Shown one piece after another: positions 33,918 through 42,608 of a stretch of DNA of 64,000 bases. Each line of letters starts with the position of its first letter. The stretch's first letter is position 1. Source of the DNA: Elstera sp043721315 (GTDB lineage: Bacteria > Pseudomonadota > Alphaproteobacteria > Elsterales > Elsteraceae); contig JAYSQZ010000042.1 in the NCBI GenBank assembly GCA_043721315.1, forward strand, positions 1-64,000, in the 5' to 3' direction. The translations under genes were made by a program, and so were the position numbers. The notes beneath the pieces are model-generated. The model saw only the letters and a list, made by a program, of their open reading frames with translations. It was not told the DNA's origin and ran no database searches.

Positions 33918-34851
33918 CGAAAACCCTACCCCTCACCGTGTCAAAAACCGCCTTGACCCTACCGAGGAGACCCCAACAAATCCAGCGCAATCCGAGCCTT
34001 CAGAGGCCGTTGGGGCGGGTTTGTCGCCGGGCCTCTATCTGGTCGCAACGCCGATTGGGAATGCGGGGGATATTACGGTGCGCGCCCTGAACCTCTTAAA
34101 GCGGGCAAATGTCATCGCCTGCGAGGATACGCGCGTGACTGGCCCCTTGATGCGCCGCTATGGAATTGCCACCCCCTTAGTCGCTTATCACGACCATAAT
34201 GGCGCGTGGATGCGCCCGAAACTGCTGGCACGCGTGCGGGCGGGGGAGGCCGTAGCGCTCGTGTCGGACGCCGGAATGCCGCTGATTTCCGACCCCGGCT
34301 ATAAGCTGGTGCGGGAAGCCCAGGCGGAAGGCTTGCCCGTCACCAGCCTGCCCGGCGCGTCGGCAGTGCTCACCGCCTTGCAGCTTTCCGGTCTGCCGTC
34401 CGACCGCTTCCTGTTTGCGGGCTTCCCCGATCATAAGTCCGGCGCGCGGCAGAGCCTGTTTCGGGAACTCGCCCAGGTTCCGGCAACCTTGATTTTCTTT
34501 GAAGGCCCGTCGCGGGTTGCCGATAGTTTGGCCGATATGGCCACCGTGTTCGGCGCGCGGGAGGCGGCTTTGGTGCGCGAGATTACCAAACTCTACGAGG
34601 AAGTCCGCCGCGCGCCCTTGCCCGATCTCGCCCGCCATTATGCCGAACAGGGGCCGCCGCGCGGGGAAATCGTCATCGTCGTCGCGCCGCCGGGCGAGGA
34701 GGCCGCGACCGCCGAAGCCGATCTCGACACGATGCTGCGCGATGCGCTTGCCACCCACAGCGTCCGCGATGCCGCCGATTTGATCGCCACCGCCACCGGC
34801 CAGCCGCGCCGGGCGGTGTATGCGCGGGCGTTGCAGGTTTCCAAAGAGTGA
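33904..34851 (+). CDS. rsmI: 16S rRNA (cytidine-1402-2'-O)-methyltransferase
   Basis: 315 residues from GTG 33904. The tetrapyrrole-methylase fold starts at LSPGLYLVATPIGNAGDITVRALNLL, with EDTRVTGPLMRRYGI, SDAGMPLISDPGYKLV and LPGASAVLTALQLSGLPSDRF. Methylates C1402 of 16S rRNA using SAM. The GTG lies 14 bases inside the start of the divergent lppC-like gene; TTG 34021 would give a 276-residue protein closer to the usual size, so the start is unsettled. yraN begins on its stop codon. Confidence 0.9.
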   Translation: MTADIENPTPHRVKNRLDPTEETPTNPAQSEPSEAVGAGLSPGLYLVATPIGNAGDITVRALNLLKRANVIACEDTRVTGPLMRRYGIATPLVAYHDHNGAWMRPKLLARVRAGEAVALVSDAGMPLISDPGYKLVREAQAEGLPVTSLPGASAVLTALQLSGLPSDRFLFAGFPDHKSGARQSLFRELAQVPATLIFFEGPSRVADSLADMATVFGAREAALVREITKLYEEVRRAPLPDLARHYAEQGPPRGEIVIVVAPPGEEAATAEADLDTMLRDALATHSVRDAADLIATATGQPRRAVYARALQVSKE

Positions 34852-35237
34852 GCCGGGGAGTGAGCCGAACGACGCGCGGCCATACCGCTTTTCGCCGGGG
34901 CCGCTGGGCCGAACGGCTGGCGGTGGTGCTCTTGTGGCTAAAAGGCTATCGGCTGCTCGGGCGTAATGTGCGAACACCGTTCGGGGAGATTGATTTGCTG
35001 GCGCGGCGTGGGCGGGTGCTAGCGGTGATCGAAGTGAAGGCGCGGCCCGATCTTGCCACGGCGCGCGCGGCGATTTCCCCGCATCAACAGGCGCGCCTGT
35101 TGAACGCCGTCGCTTGGCTGGTATCGCGCCGCCCCGATTTCAAGGACTTGCAACCGCGCTGCGACGCGCTCTTGATAGCGCCGAAACACTGGCCCCGGCA
35201 TGTTGTGAATGCCTTCGGCACCGAAATACACTTCTAA
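34848..35237 (+). CDS. yraN: YraN/UPF0102 family endonuclease-like protein
   Basis: 129 residues with the restriction-endonuclease-like core GRWAERLAVVLLWLKGYRLLGRNVRTPFGEIDLLARRGRVLAVIEVKAR, whose E-x-D and E-x-K residues match the nuclease motif of the family. Function is not established. GTG start overlaps the rsmI stop; a second GTG 12 bases on is also possible. rsmI-yraN-gshB is a conserved neighbourhood in alphaproteobacteria. Confidence 0.9.
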   Translation: MSRGVSRTTRGHTAFRRGRWAERLAVVLLWLKGYRLLGRNVRTPFGEIDLLARRGRVLAVIEVKARPDLATARAAISPHQQARLLNAVAWLVSRRPDFKDLQPRCDALLIAPKHWPRHVVNAFGTEIHF

Positions 35238-35249
35238 CCTCACGAGGCC

Positions 35250-36191
35250 ATGATGAGCTTAACGGTTGCCTTGCAAATGGACCCTATCCACAGCATCGAC
35301 GTTCACGGCGATAGCACGCTGATGTTGGGGCTTGAAGCCCAACGCCGGGGGCATACGCTGGTGCATTATCTGCCGCAGAACCTGTCGTTGAAAGGTGGCG
35401 CGGTGATGGCAGTTGGTCGCGGGCTGACCTTACGGCACGAACCCGGCAATCACTTCGATCTTGGGGCGGAAGAGGCGTTCACCCTTGCGGACCTGGACGT
35501 GATCCTGCTGCGGCAAGACCCGCCCTTCGATCTCGCCTACCTAACGACGACGTGGCTTCTCGAAAAAATCCACCCGCAAACCCTTGTGGTCAACGATCCG
35601 GCGTGGGTGCGGACCATGCCGGAAAAAATCTTCGTGACCGAATTCCCCGACCTGATGCCGCCAACGCTGATTACGTCCGACCTGCGCCAAGCGGTCGCTT
35701 TCCGCGCAGAGCATAAGGATATTATCGTGAAGCCGCTCTACGGCAACGGCGGCGCGGGGGTGTTCCACTTGCGCCCGGATGATGAAAACCTAACCGCGCT
35801 GATCGAGCTTTATCAAAAGCTCGGGCGCGAGCCGTTCATGGTCCAGCGCTATCTGCCGGAGGTGCGCGCGGGCGACAAGCGCATCATTCTGATTGATGGC
35901 GAGCCAGCAGGCGCGGTGTTGCGCGTTCCGGCGGATGGCGAAGCGCGGGCCAATATGCACGTTGGCGGGCGAGCCGTGAAAACCGACCTCACAAAGCGCG
36001 AGCGGGAGATTTGCGCGCGTATCGGCCCAACTTTGCGCCAACGCGGTCAAATCTTCGTCGGTATCGACGTAATTGGCGATTACTTGACGGAGATCAACGT
36101 AACCTCCCCCACCGGCATCCAACAAATCAACCGCCTCGATGGGGTTACGCTGGAGCGGCAGATTTGGGACGCGATTGAGGGGCGGCTGTAG
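35250..36191 (+). CDS. gshB: Glutathione synthetase
   Basis: 313 residues, normal length. N-terminal GshB domain (MDPIHSIDVHGDSTLMLGLEAQRRGH), ATP-grasp domain with IIVKPLYGNGGAGVF, MVQRYLPEVRAGDKRIILIDGEP and terminal EINVTSPTGIQQINRL. Joins gamma-glutamylcysteine and glycine. ACGAGG precedes the ATG; an ATG one codon on is equally possible. Glutathione is used by the GST and perhaps by the Atm1-type exporter in this window. Confidence 0.96.
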   Translation: MMSLTVALQMDPIHSIDVHGDSTLMLGLEAQRRGHTLVHYLPQNLSLKGGAVMAVGRGLTLRHEPGNHFDLGAEEAFTLADLDVILLRQDPPFDLAYLTTTWLLEKIHPQTLVVNDPAWVRTMPEKIFVTEFPDLMPPTLITSDLRQAVAFRAEHKDIIVKPLYGNGGAGVFHLRPDDENLTALIELYQKLGREPFMVQRYLPEVRAGDKRIILIDGEPAGAVLRVPADGEARANMHVGGRAVKTDLTKREREICARIGPTLRQRGQIFVGIDVIGDYLTEINVTSPTGIQQINRLDGVTLERQIWDAIEGRL

Positions 36192-36340
36192 GCGGCGATC
36201 ACATTAAGAACCCTCTCCTGCCATAATCCCGCTTGACGCCGCTACCCTCGCCCGGCTGCAATGCTGTAGCATGGGTTTGAATAGGAACGCGCCCCGATTT
36301 GCCCGGCAGGGGAAGGGGTGCGAGATGGGAAGAAGAGACG

Positions 36341-37381
36341 ATGACCTCGACGCAGACGGTTTCTGGAACGGTATCTAGCCAGGGTGCTCATAGCTTGAAT
36401 GCTCCCGACATCACGGTAAGCGCGCGGGCCGTATTCGGGATTGATACGGACCTGGAGGTTCCCGCCTTTTCGGTTGGCTCCGCCTATGTGCCGGACATTG
36501 ACCCGAGCTATAAGTTCGATCCGGACACGACGCTGGCCATTCTTGCGGGTTTCGCCTTTAACCGCCGCGTGATGATCCAGGGCTATCATGGCACCGGGAA
36601 ATCCACCCATATCGAACAGGTGGCGGCGCGGCTCAACTGGCCCTGTATCCGGGTTAATCTCGATAGCCACATCAGCCGCATTGATCTGATTGGCAAAGAC
36701 GCCATCGTGCTGCAAGACGGCAAACAGGTAACGGCGTTCCGCGAAGGGATTTTGCCGTGGGCGTTGCAAAGCCCCGTTGCTATCGTGTTCGATGAGTACG
36801 ACGCGGGCCGCCCGGACGTGATGTTCGTTATCCAGCGCGTGCTGGAAGTGGAAGGCAAGCTGACGCTTCTCGACCAAAACAAGGTTATCCGCCCGCACCC
36901 GTTCTTCCGGCTGTTCGCGACAGCCAACACGATTGGCCTTGGCGATACCACGGGCCTGTATCACGGCACGCAACAGATCAATCAAGGGCAGATGGACCGT
37001 TGGAGCATCGTCGCCACGCTTAACTATCTGTCGGCTGAAACCGAAACCGGGATCGTGCTGGCAAAGCTGCCAGACTATCAGACCGAGGCGGGTAAAAAGA
37101 CGATTGAAGCAATGGTCGCGTTGGCCGATCTCAGCCGCGCGGGCTTTATCGCCGGGGATATTTCCACGGTCATGTCGCCGCGCACTGTGATTACTTGGGC
37201 GGAGAACGCTAAGATTTTTAAGGGCGATGTTGGGTTTGCCTTCCGCCTCAGCTTCCTCAATAAGTGCGATGAAGCCGAACGCCCGCTGATTTTGGAATAT
37301 TATCAGCGTTGCTTTGGCCGCGATCTGGCGGGCCGGATTGTGGAAGCGAAGACCGCGCGGGTCGCAGGCCGCGTCGCCTAA
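36341..37381 (+). CDS. cobS: Cobaltochelatase subunit CobS (AAA+ ATPase)
   Basis: 346 residues. AAA+ core with Walker A in MIQGYHGTGKSTHIEQVAARL, Walker B VAIVFDEYDAG and ATANTIGLGDTTG. CobS and CobT form the chaperone complex that drives CobN to insert cobalt into hydrogenobyrinic acid a,c-diamide in aerobic B12 synthesis. AAGAAGAGACG precedes ATG 36341; an upstream start would add 14 atypical residues. cobT follows after 24 bases. cobN is not in the window. Confidence 0.95.
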   Translation: MTSTQTVSGTVSSQGAHSLNAPDITVSARAVFGIDTDLEVPAFSVGSAYVPDIDPSYKFDPDTTLAILAGFAFNRRVMIQGYHGTGKSTHIEQVAARLNWPCIRVNLDSHISRIDLIGKDAIVLQDGKQVTAFREGILPWALQSPVAIVFDEYDAGRPDVMFVIQRVLEVEGKLTLLDQNKVIRPHPFFRLFATANTIGLGDTTGLYHGTQQINQGQMDRWSIVATLNYLSAETETGIVLAKLPDYQTEAGKKTIEAMVALADLSRAGFIAGDISTVMSPRTVITWAENAKIFKGDVGFAFRLSFLNKCDEAERPLILEYYQRCFGRDLAGRIVEAKTARVAGRVA

Positions 37382-37405
37382 CCCGGATCGGACGAGTTCT
37401 TTAGC

Positions 37406-39280
37406 ATGGCCGATGCCGAATCTCCTCTGGAGCAGTTTAAGCGCGCCACCACGGCGGCAATCCGCGCGATTGCCGAAAATGCTGAGGTGGAAGTGGGCTT
37501 CGGCGCGGAAGCGGCGGGTGTTGTCGGCAAACGTGCCCGGCTGCCCGCCCCCTCCCGCGCCCTATTGCCGGAGGAAGTGGCGCGCTTTCGCGGCGAGGCC
37601 GATGCCGTGGCCTTGCGCCTGCGCTATCACGATGCGGGCACGCACCAGCGCCGCCAACCGATTACCCCAACGGGCCGAGCGATTTTCGAGGCGTTAGAGC
37701 AGGCGCGCTGCGAGGCCCTCGGCGCGAACCGTATGGCGGGCGTGGCGCAAAATCTCAGTGCAACCTTAGAGCAGAAGTACCGCCGCCTTGGCTTCGATCG
37801 CGTGGCCGACCCGACCGACGCGACCCTGCCGGAAGCCGTGCGAATGCTGGCGCGGGAAGCCATGACCGGCACCCCGCCGCCGGACCCGATCCGTCCGCTC
37901 GTGGAAAAATGGCGCGCGCAACTTGCCGAGAAAATCGGGGGCGATCTCGATAGTTTGCGCGCGACGATGGCTGATCAGGAGGCGTTCGCCCGCACCGTGC
38001 GGCAGTTGCTCGCCGATCTTGACGTAGAAGCCGGGGAAGCGCTCGACCCGCAAGACCCGTCGGAGGACGACGGCTCGGAAGACGGCGACGATCAACCCGG
38101 CTCGCAAGAGGTGCAGGGCGAAGCGGGCGACGGCGAAAACGAGGAAGAGCAAGAAAGCCGCAGCGATAAGCGCCCCGATCCGCGCCCCGGCATGGAGTCC
38201 GAAAGCGACGCCGATAATGACGAGCGCGACGAAGAGTTCGGCGAAGGCGAGGAAGAGAGCGGCGAAAGCGCCCCGCCACCGGGCCAGCGCCCGCTGTCTA
38301 AAGACCAAGATACCTCCGGCTATCGCCCCTATACCAAAGCCTTCGATGAGGAAATCGAGGCGGAAGACCTGTGCGATGCGGAGGAGCTGACCCGCCTGCG
38401 CCTGATGCTCGATCAGCAGTTGCAGTCCTTGCAGGGCGTTATCAGCCGCCTCGCCAACCGCCTGCAACGGCGCTTGATGGCGAAGCAGACACGCAGTTGG
38501 GATTTCGATTTAGAAGAAGGGATTCTCGATGCCGGGCGGTTGGCGCGCGTTATCGCCAACCCCATGCAGCCGCTATCTTACAAGCAAGAGAAGGATACGG
38601 ATTTTCGCGATACGGTAGTAACACTCTTGATTGATAATTCCGGCTCGATGCGCGGGCGGCCCATCACGATTGCCGCGATGAGCGCCGATATTTTAGCGCG
38701 CACGTTGGAGCGCTGTAACGTGAAAGTAGAGATTCTCGGCTTCACCACGCGGGCGTGGAAGGGCGGGCAAGCGCGCGAACGCTGGATTACCGATGGTAAG
38801 CCCGCCGTGCCGGGCCGCCTGAATGATCTACGGCATATTATCTACAAAGGGGCCGATGCGCCGTGGCGGCGCGTGCGGAAATCGCTGGGCCTCATGTTGC
38901 GCGAAGGCTTACTGAAAGAAAATATCGACGGCGAAGCGCTGGATTGGGCGCACGATAGGTTGTTGGCCCGGCCAGAGCAACGTCGCATTCTGATGGTTAT
39001 TTCCGATGGTGCGCCCGTAGATGACTCAACCCTGTCAGTCAACCCTGGCAATTACCTGGAAAACCATTTGCGGAGTGTGATCAAGAAAATCGAAACCCGC
39101 TCGCCGGTGGAACTCATCGCCATCGGGATTGGTCATGACGTAACCCGCTATTATAACCGGGCGGTCACGATCGTCGATGCTGAACAATTAGGCGGAACGA
39201 TGATGGATAAACTCGCCGAACTCTTCGAGGAAACGGCCAAAAAGCCGGTCAAACGCGGATTGCGACGGGCGGCATCTTAA
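37406..39280 (+). CDS. cobT: Cobaltochelatase subunit CobT (von Willebrand A domain)
   Basis: 624 residues. An N-terminal helical part binds CobS. A strongly acidic, Glu/Asp-rich low-complexity stretch (about 210-300) includes DDGSEDGDDQ and GEGEEESGES. The C-terminal vWA domain has the metal-ion site DNSGSMRG near 410 and later ISDGAPVDDST. Works with CobS as the ATP-dependent motor for CobN. No terminator is evident; the cheZ-like gene follows after 137 bases. Confidence 0.95.
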   Translation: MADAESPLEQFKRATTAAIRAIAENAEVEVGFGAEAAGVVGKRARLPAPSRALLPEEVARFRGEADAVALRLRYHDAGTHQRRQPITPTGRAIFEALEQARCEALGANRMAGVAQNLSATLEQKYRRLGFDRVADPTDATLPEAVRMLAREAMTGTPPPDPIRPLVEKWRAQLAEKIGGDLDSLRATMADQEAFARTVRQLLADLDVEAGEALDPQDPSEDDGSEDGDDQPGSQEVQGEAGDGENEEEQESRSDKRPDPRPGMESESDADNDERDEEFGEGEEESGESAPPPGQRPLSKDQDTSGYRPYTKAFDEEIEAEDLCDAEELTRLRLMLDQQLQSLQGVISRLANRLQRRLMAKQTRSWDFDLEEGILDAGRLARVIANPMQPLSYKQEKDTDFRDTVVTLLIDNSGSMRGRPITIAAMSADILARTLERCNVKVEILGFTTRAWKGGQARERWITDGKPAVPGRLNDLRHIIYKGADAPWRRVRKSLGLMLREGLLKENIDGEALDWAHDRLLARPEQRRILMVISDGAPVDDSTLSVNPGNYLENHLRSVIKKIETRSPVELIAIGIGHDVTRYYNRAVTIVDAEQLGGTMMDKLAELFEETAKKPVKRGLRRAAS

Positions 39281-39381
39281 CGCGGATGCGGAATTCATAT
39301 TCTCTGGCCCAAGGCTTCACGTTCAAGCAAAAACCAGCGCGCAGGATCAATTTGGGCCGTGCGTCGGGGGAACTTCCTGCG

Positions 39382-39387
39382 TATAAT
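39382..39387 (+). promoter_or_regulatory. Perfect TATAAT -10 candidate upstream of the cheZ-like gene
   Basis: Consensus TATAAT 33 bases before the ATG at 39418. No -35 at 16-18 bases is recognisable, and no flagellar sigma-28 match is seen, so this is a suggestion only. Confidence 0.35.
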
Positions 39388-39417
39388 GTTTTTAATAGTT
39401 TGACCTGAAGACAGGCA

Positions 39418-39942
39418 ATGAACGACCTAACATCACAGACTCTGGCGTCCGAGCTTGCAGAGCTTCGTGAACAACTGGCCTTGATCCAGTCCGAAGTTGC
39501 CGCGATCCGTCATCCGCGCTCAACGGAAGATCGAATCTCGACAGCCGTTTCGGAACTGCGCGCCATTGTGTACGCTACCGAGACTGCAACCAATGGCATT
39601 CTGGCCGTCGCCGAAGCGATTGACTCGGCGGCAGAATCAATCCCGCGCGCGGCGTCCGAAGGCAGTGTCGATATGGCGGTGGAGCAGATTCACTCGCTGG
39701 TCGCCAGCCTGTTCACCGAATGCGCTTTCCAAGATATTACCGGCCAGCGCGTGTCTCGAGTGGTCACAACGCTGGAGTTCGTCGAGCAGCGCATCGGCAT
39801 AATTATTCAAGCGCTGGGCGATAGCTTCGACGATATGATCCCGCCAAACCAAGGCCCGGCAGGCGGCACCGACGGGCTGCTGAACGGCCCGTCGCGCAGC
39901 GGTGGCGTTAGCCAGGCCGATATTGATAGTTTGTTCGGCTAA
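39418..39942 (+). CDS. cheZ: CheZ-family CheY-P phosphatase-like protein
   Basis: 174 residues. Two long helices with AFQDITGQRVSRVV carry the CheZ catalytic pattern DxTGQ (D106, Q110), equal to D143/Q147 of E. coli CheZ. A flexible Gly/Pro linker leads to a C-terminal peptide, SQADIDSLFG, which can dock on CheY as the CheZ tail does and also resembles the FliM N-terminal CheY-binding motif. No che or fli genes are nearby. Probable role: dephosphorylation of a CheY-type regulator. A chemoreceptor gene is 13 kb upstream. Confidence 0.8.
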   Translation: MNDLTSQTLASELAELREQLALIQSEVAAIRHPRSTEDRISTAVSELRAIVYATETATNGILAVAEAIDSAAESIPRAASEGSVDMAVEQIHSLVASLFTECAFQDITGQRVSRVVTTLEFVEQRIGIIIQALGDSFDDMIPPNQGPAGGTDGLLNGPSRSGGVSQADIDSLFG

Positions 39943-41048
39943 ACCGTTACCCGTTTCAACGCCGACACAAGCCGCTCAATCTCCCCCGCACCGATGTCAA
40001 GATGCACCGAGGCGCGTAACAGCGCCTGTTTGCCCAAGGCGGCAAACAGCAAGGGCGCGTAAACCGCCTGATTGGCGGCGAGGTTAATCTCTTCCCCGTG
40101 TAAAGCCTGCTGGACCGCGCCGGGCGCGTACCCATCAATCTCGAAGGCGATCAAGGGCGCGATGGCCGGTGTTGATCCCGCCTGCGGGCGGATCAGACGC
40201 AAGCCGGGAACAGTGAGTAAGGCGTGCTCCAGGCGCGTCGCGGTGGCGATTAAGGTGGCCCCGAGCGCCAGTACTCCGTCCGCCCGTATATCCAGCGCTG
40301 CGCCGAACCCCAGCCGACTGGCATAGGAATATTCGGCGGATTCCCAGCGCAATGCGTCGATCTGGCGCGCGGCATAATCATCGGGCGGTGGTGGGCGTAG
40401 CCGTGTTTGTGCGCGCGCCGATAGGCCGAGCAACGCCACACCGCGCGGCCCTTGCAGGTATTTGCGCCCGCTGGCGGTCAGAATGTCGATACCCTGAAGC
40501 CCCATAGCGATTGGCAACCAGCCAATCGACTGGCTGGCATCGACAGCAACCAGCGCGCCAACCGTTTGGGCGAGGGCCGCAATTTCCGCGACAGGCTGAA
40601 TGGCCGTGCCACACACCGAAACGCTGGTAACGGACACGAGCTTAACCCGGTCATTCAGCATTCGGCGCAGTGCGTCGAGATCGGTCAGATGATCCGGCAT
40701 CATCGGGATGGCTTCAACGCTTGCCCCCGCCGCCTCTGCAAATGCAGAGATCGTGCCGCCCCATTCGGAGGGCGCACAGAGAATCCTGTCGCCGGGTGCG
40801 AGGCGCAATCCACCTGCAACGAACGCCATTGCCCGGCCTTGGCCTTCGGTCAATGCCACCTGCCCCGGTTGTGCGCCCACCAGGGTTTCAGCGGTGCGGT
40901 GAATTTCCGCCAGCCGAGGGGCGACCGAGATAGCCGCCTCCATCGGGCCGAGCGCCTGTTCCAGAGCCAGATGCTCCGCAATCGCGGCCCGCGCTTCCGG
41001 CGGGCAGGGGGAGGCGGCGGAATGGTTGAAGTGCAGGCGCGGGGTCAT
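39939..41048 (-). CDS. Class V aminotransferase-fold PLP enzyme (cysteine-desulfurase-like)
   Basis: 369 residues of fold-type I. PLP ligands D170 and Q173 (VDASQSIGWLP) and Schiff-base lysine K196 in ASGRKYLQGPRGVALL. The N-terminus LHFNHSAASPCPPEARAA matches SufS/CsdA-like and isopenicillin-epimerase-like proteins. The cysteine expected near the C-terminus in a true desulfurase is not apparent, so a transaminase, lyase or epimerase role is more likely. Start overlaps the stop of the upstream RidA gene (ATGA). The stop overlaps the last bases of the convergent cheZ-like gene. Confidence 0.8.
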   Translation of the reverse strand: MTPRLHFNHSAASPCPPEARAAIAEHLALEQALGPMEAAISVAPRLAEIHRTAETLVGAQPGQVALTEGQGRAMAFVAGGLRLAPGDRILCAPSEWGGTISAFAEAAGASVEAIPMMPDHLTDLDALRRMLNDRVKLVSVTSVSVCGTAIQPVAEIAALAQTVGALVAVDASQSIGWLPIAMGLQGIDILTASGRKYLQGPRGVALLGLSARAQTRLRPPPPDDYAARQIDALRWESAEYSYASRLGFGAALDIRADGVLALGATLIATATRLEHALLTVPGLRLIRPQAGSTPAIAPLIAFEIDGYAPGAVQQALHGEEINLAANQAVYAPLLFAALGKQALLRASVHLDIGAGEIERLVSALKRVTV

Positions 41049-41509
41049 ACGGCAACCGCGAAGGTCGCATCGACTTCTACCATCACGCCGCGCGGCAGGG
41101 CCGTCACACCAACGGAGGTGCGGGCGTGGCGACCAATATCGCCGAAAACCTTGAGCATCAGGTCCGACGCGCCGTTCATCACCTGGCTCTGCTGAGTGAA
41201 CTCGGGCGTGCAGGCGATGAACCCGTTGAGCTTTAGGCAGCGCTGCACGCGGCCCCAGTCGCCGTTCAGCGCACTCTCGACTTGCGCCAGAATGTTGAGC
41301 GCGCACAGGTGAGCGGCGGCTTGGCCCTGCGCCACCGTGGCACTTTCGCCCAAGCGCCCGAAAAACTGCGCCTCGCCCGCCTGTTGCGGAATCTGGCCCG
41401 CGATATACAGCGTTCCAGTCGGGCTGAGAACGAAGGGATCATAGGCCCCGCCGGGGCCGGAGGCGTGGGGTAGGACGAGGCCAAGGGCAACGAGGCGGTC
41501 GCGGATCAT
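41045..41509 (-). CDS. RidA/YjgF-family imine deaminase-like protein
   Basis: 154 residues. The fold is recognised by FVLSPTGTLYIAGQIPQ, LCALNILAQVESALNGDW and HARTSVGVTALPRGVMVEVDATFAV; the arginine in HARTSVG corresponds to the substrate-binding region. RidA enzymes hydrolyse reactive enamines or imines released by PLP enzymes. The downstream gene in the same transcript is a PLP enzyme and its start overlaps this stop, giving a natural pairing. GGAGGCTCCT precedes the ATG. Confidence 0.87.
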   Translation of the reverse strand: MIRDRLVALGLVLPHASGPGGAYDPFVLSPTGTLYIAGQIPQQAGEAQFFGRLGESATVAQGQAAAHLCALNILAQVESALNGDWGRVQRCLKLNGFIACTPEFTQQSQVMNGASDLMLKVFGDIGRHARTSVGVTALPRGVMVEVDATFAVAV

Positions 41510-41536
41510 AGGAGGCTCCTGAGAAAAAACGGAGAG

Positions 41537-41643
41537 TTAGTGCGTTTTTTGTTCGCCGAGGCTCACTTAAAACGCTCTAACTCTTTGTCTGTTAAACAAA
41601 TACGTCGTCGCGGGCGATTCCACCCGCTCGGGATTTGCTCTAG
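41537..41643. repeat. 107-bp composite palindromic element, copy A
   Basis: Two abutting palindromes. Unit 1 runs from TTAGTGCGTTTT to AAAACGCTCTAA (41537-41580), pairing with one mismatch. Unit 2 ends CTCGGGATTTGCTCTAG and has an inner hairpin, GCGGGCG-ATTC-CACCCGC. It aligns almost end to end with copy B at 60807-60914, with the stretch from GTCGTCGCGGG to CTCTAG nearly identical. It lies between the RidA gene start and the end of the LysR gene. It resembles mosaic intergenic elements of rhizobia in design. Confidence 0.82.
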
Positions 41644-41671
41644 CCTGCCGCATCTGACCGCGCGCCGCGAC

Positions 41672-42577
41672 TCACGTTTCTACGGCCTCAGTATGATTTT
41701 TAGTCATAGTAGCGCTCTGCTTCAGCCACGCCCTAACCGCCTGAAGCGCCGGATCATCGGCGCGGACAGGATCAACGATCGACCAATGACCGAACGCCCC
41801 CGCAAGGCACGGAAACGGCAGCGCGATAAGATCACCGCGCGCGATCAAGGGGGCGACCAGGGCCAGCCGCCCCATCGCCACCCCCAACCCATCGCGCGCC
41901 GCTTGCAGGGTTATGTTGTAATCGGCCAGTGCCTGCTGCTGCGGGATCGACTCGAGCGCAATACCTTGTGCCGTAAGCCAATCACGCCACTCCCAGGTAT
42001 CGCTTGGGTGCAGCAGCCGATGCTGGGGCAGCGTTTCCAGTGTTGGCGCGGGATAGGTGGGCGCTGTGACCGGCAGAATGATTTCCGGCAAAAAGCACTC
42101 GGCCAAGCCCGCATAACCGCCCTTGCCGTAACGCAGCGCCAAATCGACCTGGCCTGCGGTGGGATCGACCAGCCGAATGCTCGGCTCCAACACCAACTCT
42201 ATCTCGGGATGGGCGGCCTCAAAGGCGGGTAAGCGCGGCATGAGCCAATGGGCGGCGAAGGACGCGAGCAAGCTGACGCGGATTTTTCGGCGCGGGGTGT
42301 GCGCGGCAGCCTCGGCGCGCAGCGTGCGGGTCGCGGCGATCATTTCGGCGAAAGCGTGCCGGATAGACGCATGATAAGTGGCGCCGGGGAGGGTAAGCGT
42401 CAGCGGGCGGGTACGCTCGAACAGCGGCAACCCCACCTCCCGCTCCAGGGTTTGAACGTGGCGGCTGATTGCACCTTGGGTAACGAAAAGCTCTTCCGCC
42501 GCCCGTGAAAAACTCAAAAACCGCCCTGCGGCCTCAAAGGCGCGCAGGGCGGCGAGATTGGGGAGCGGGCGGGGCAC
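41672..42577 (-). CDS. LysR-family transcriptional regulator, GcvA-like
   Basis: 301 residues. Helix-turn-helix LAALRAFEAAGRFLSFSRAA and on (residues 8-65), then an effector-binding domain with a GcvA-like middle (LLASFAAHWLMPRLPAFEAAHPEIEL). Effector unknown. It follows phaA by 31 bases on the same strand, so it may be cotranscribed with the PHA genes, or may control the downstream ridA-PLP pair, from which it is separated by repeat A. Distinct from the LysR gene at 4855. Confidence 0.84.
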   Translation of the reverse strand: MPRPLPNLAALRAFEAAGRFLSFSRAAEELFVTQGAISRHVQTLEREVGLPLFERTRPLTLTLPGATYHASIRHAFAEMIAATRTLRAEAAAHTPRRKIRVSLLASFAAHWLMPRLPAFEAAHPEIELVLEPSIRLVDPTAGQVDLALRYGKGGYAGLAECFLPEIILPVTAPTYPAPTLETLPQHRLLHPSDTWEWRDWLTAQGIALESIPQQQALADYNITLQAARDGLGVAMGRLALVAPLIARGDLIALPFPCLAGAFGHWSIVDPVRADDPALQAVRAWLKQSATMTKNHTEAVET

Positions 42578-42608
42578 TCAGGCACCCCCGCTCGCCGTTA
42601 GAAAAAGC

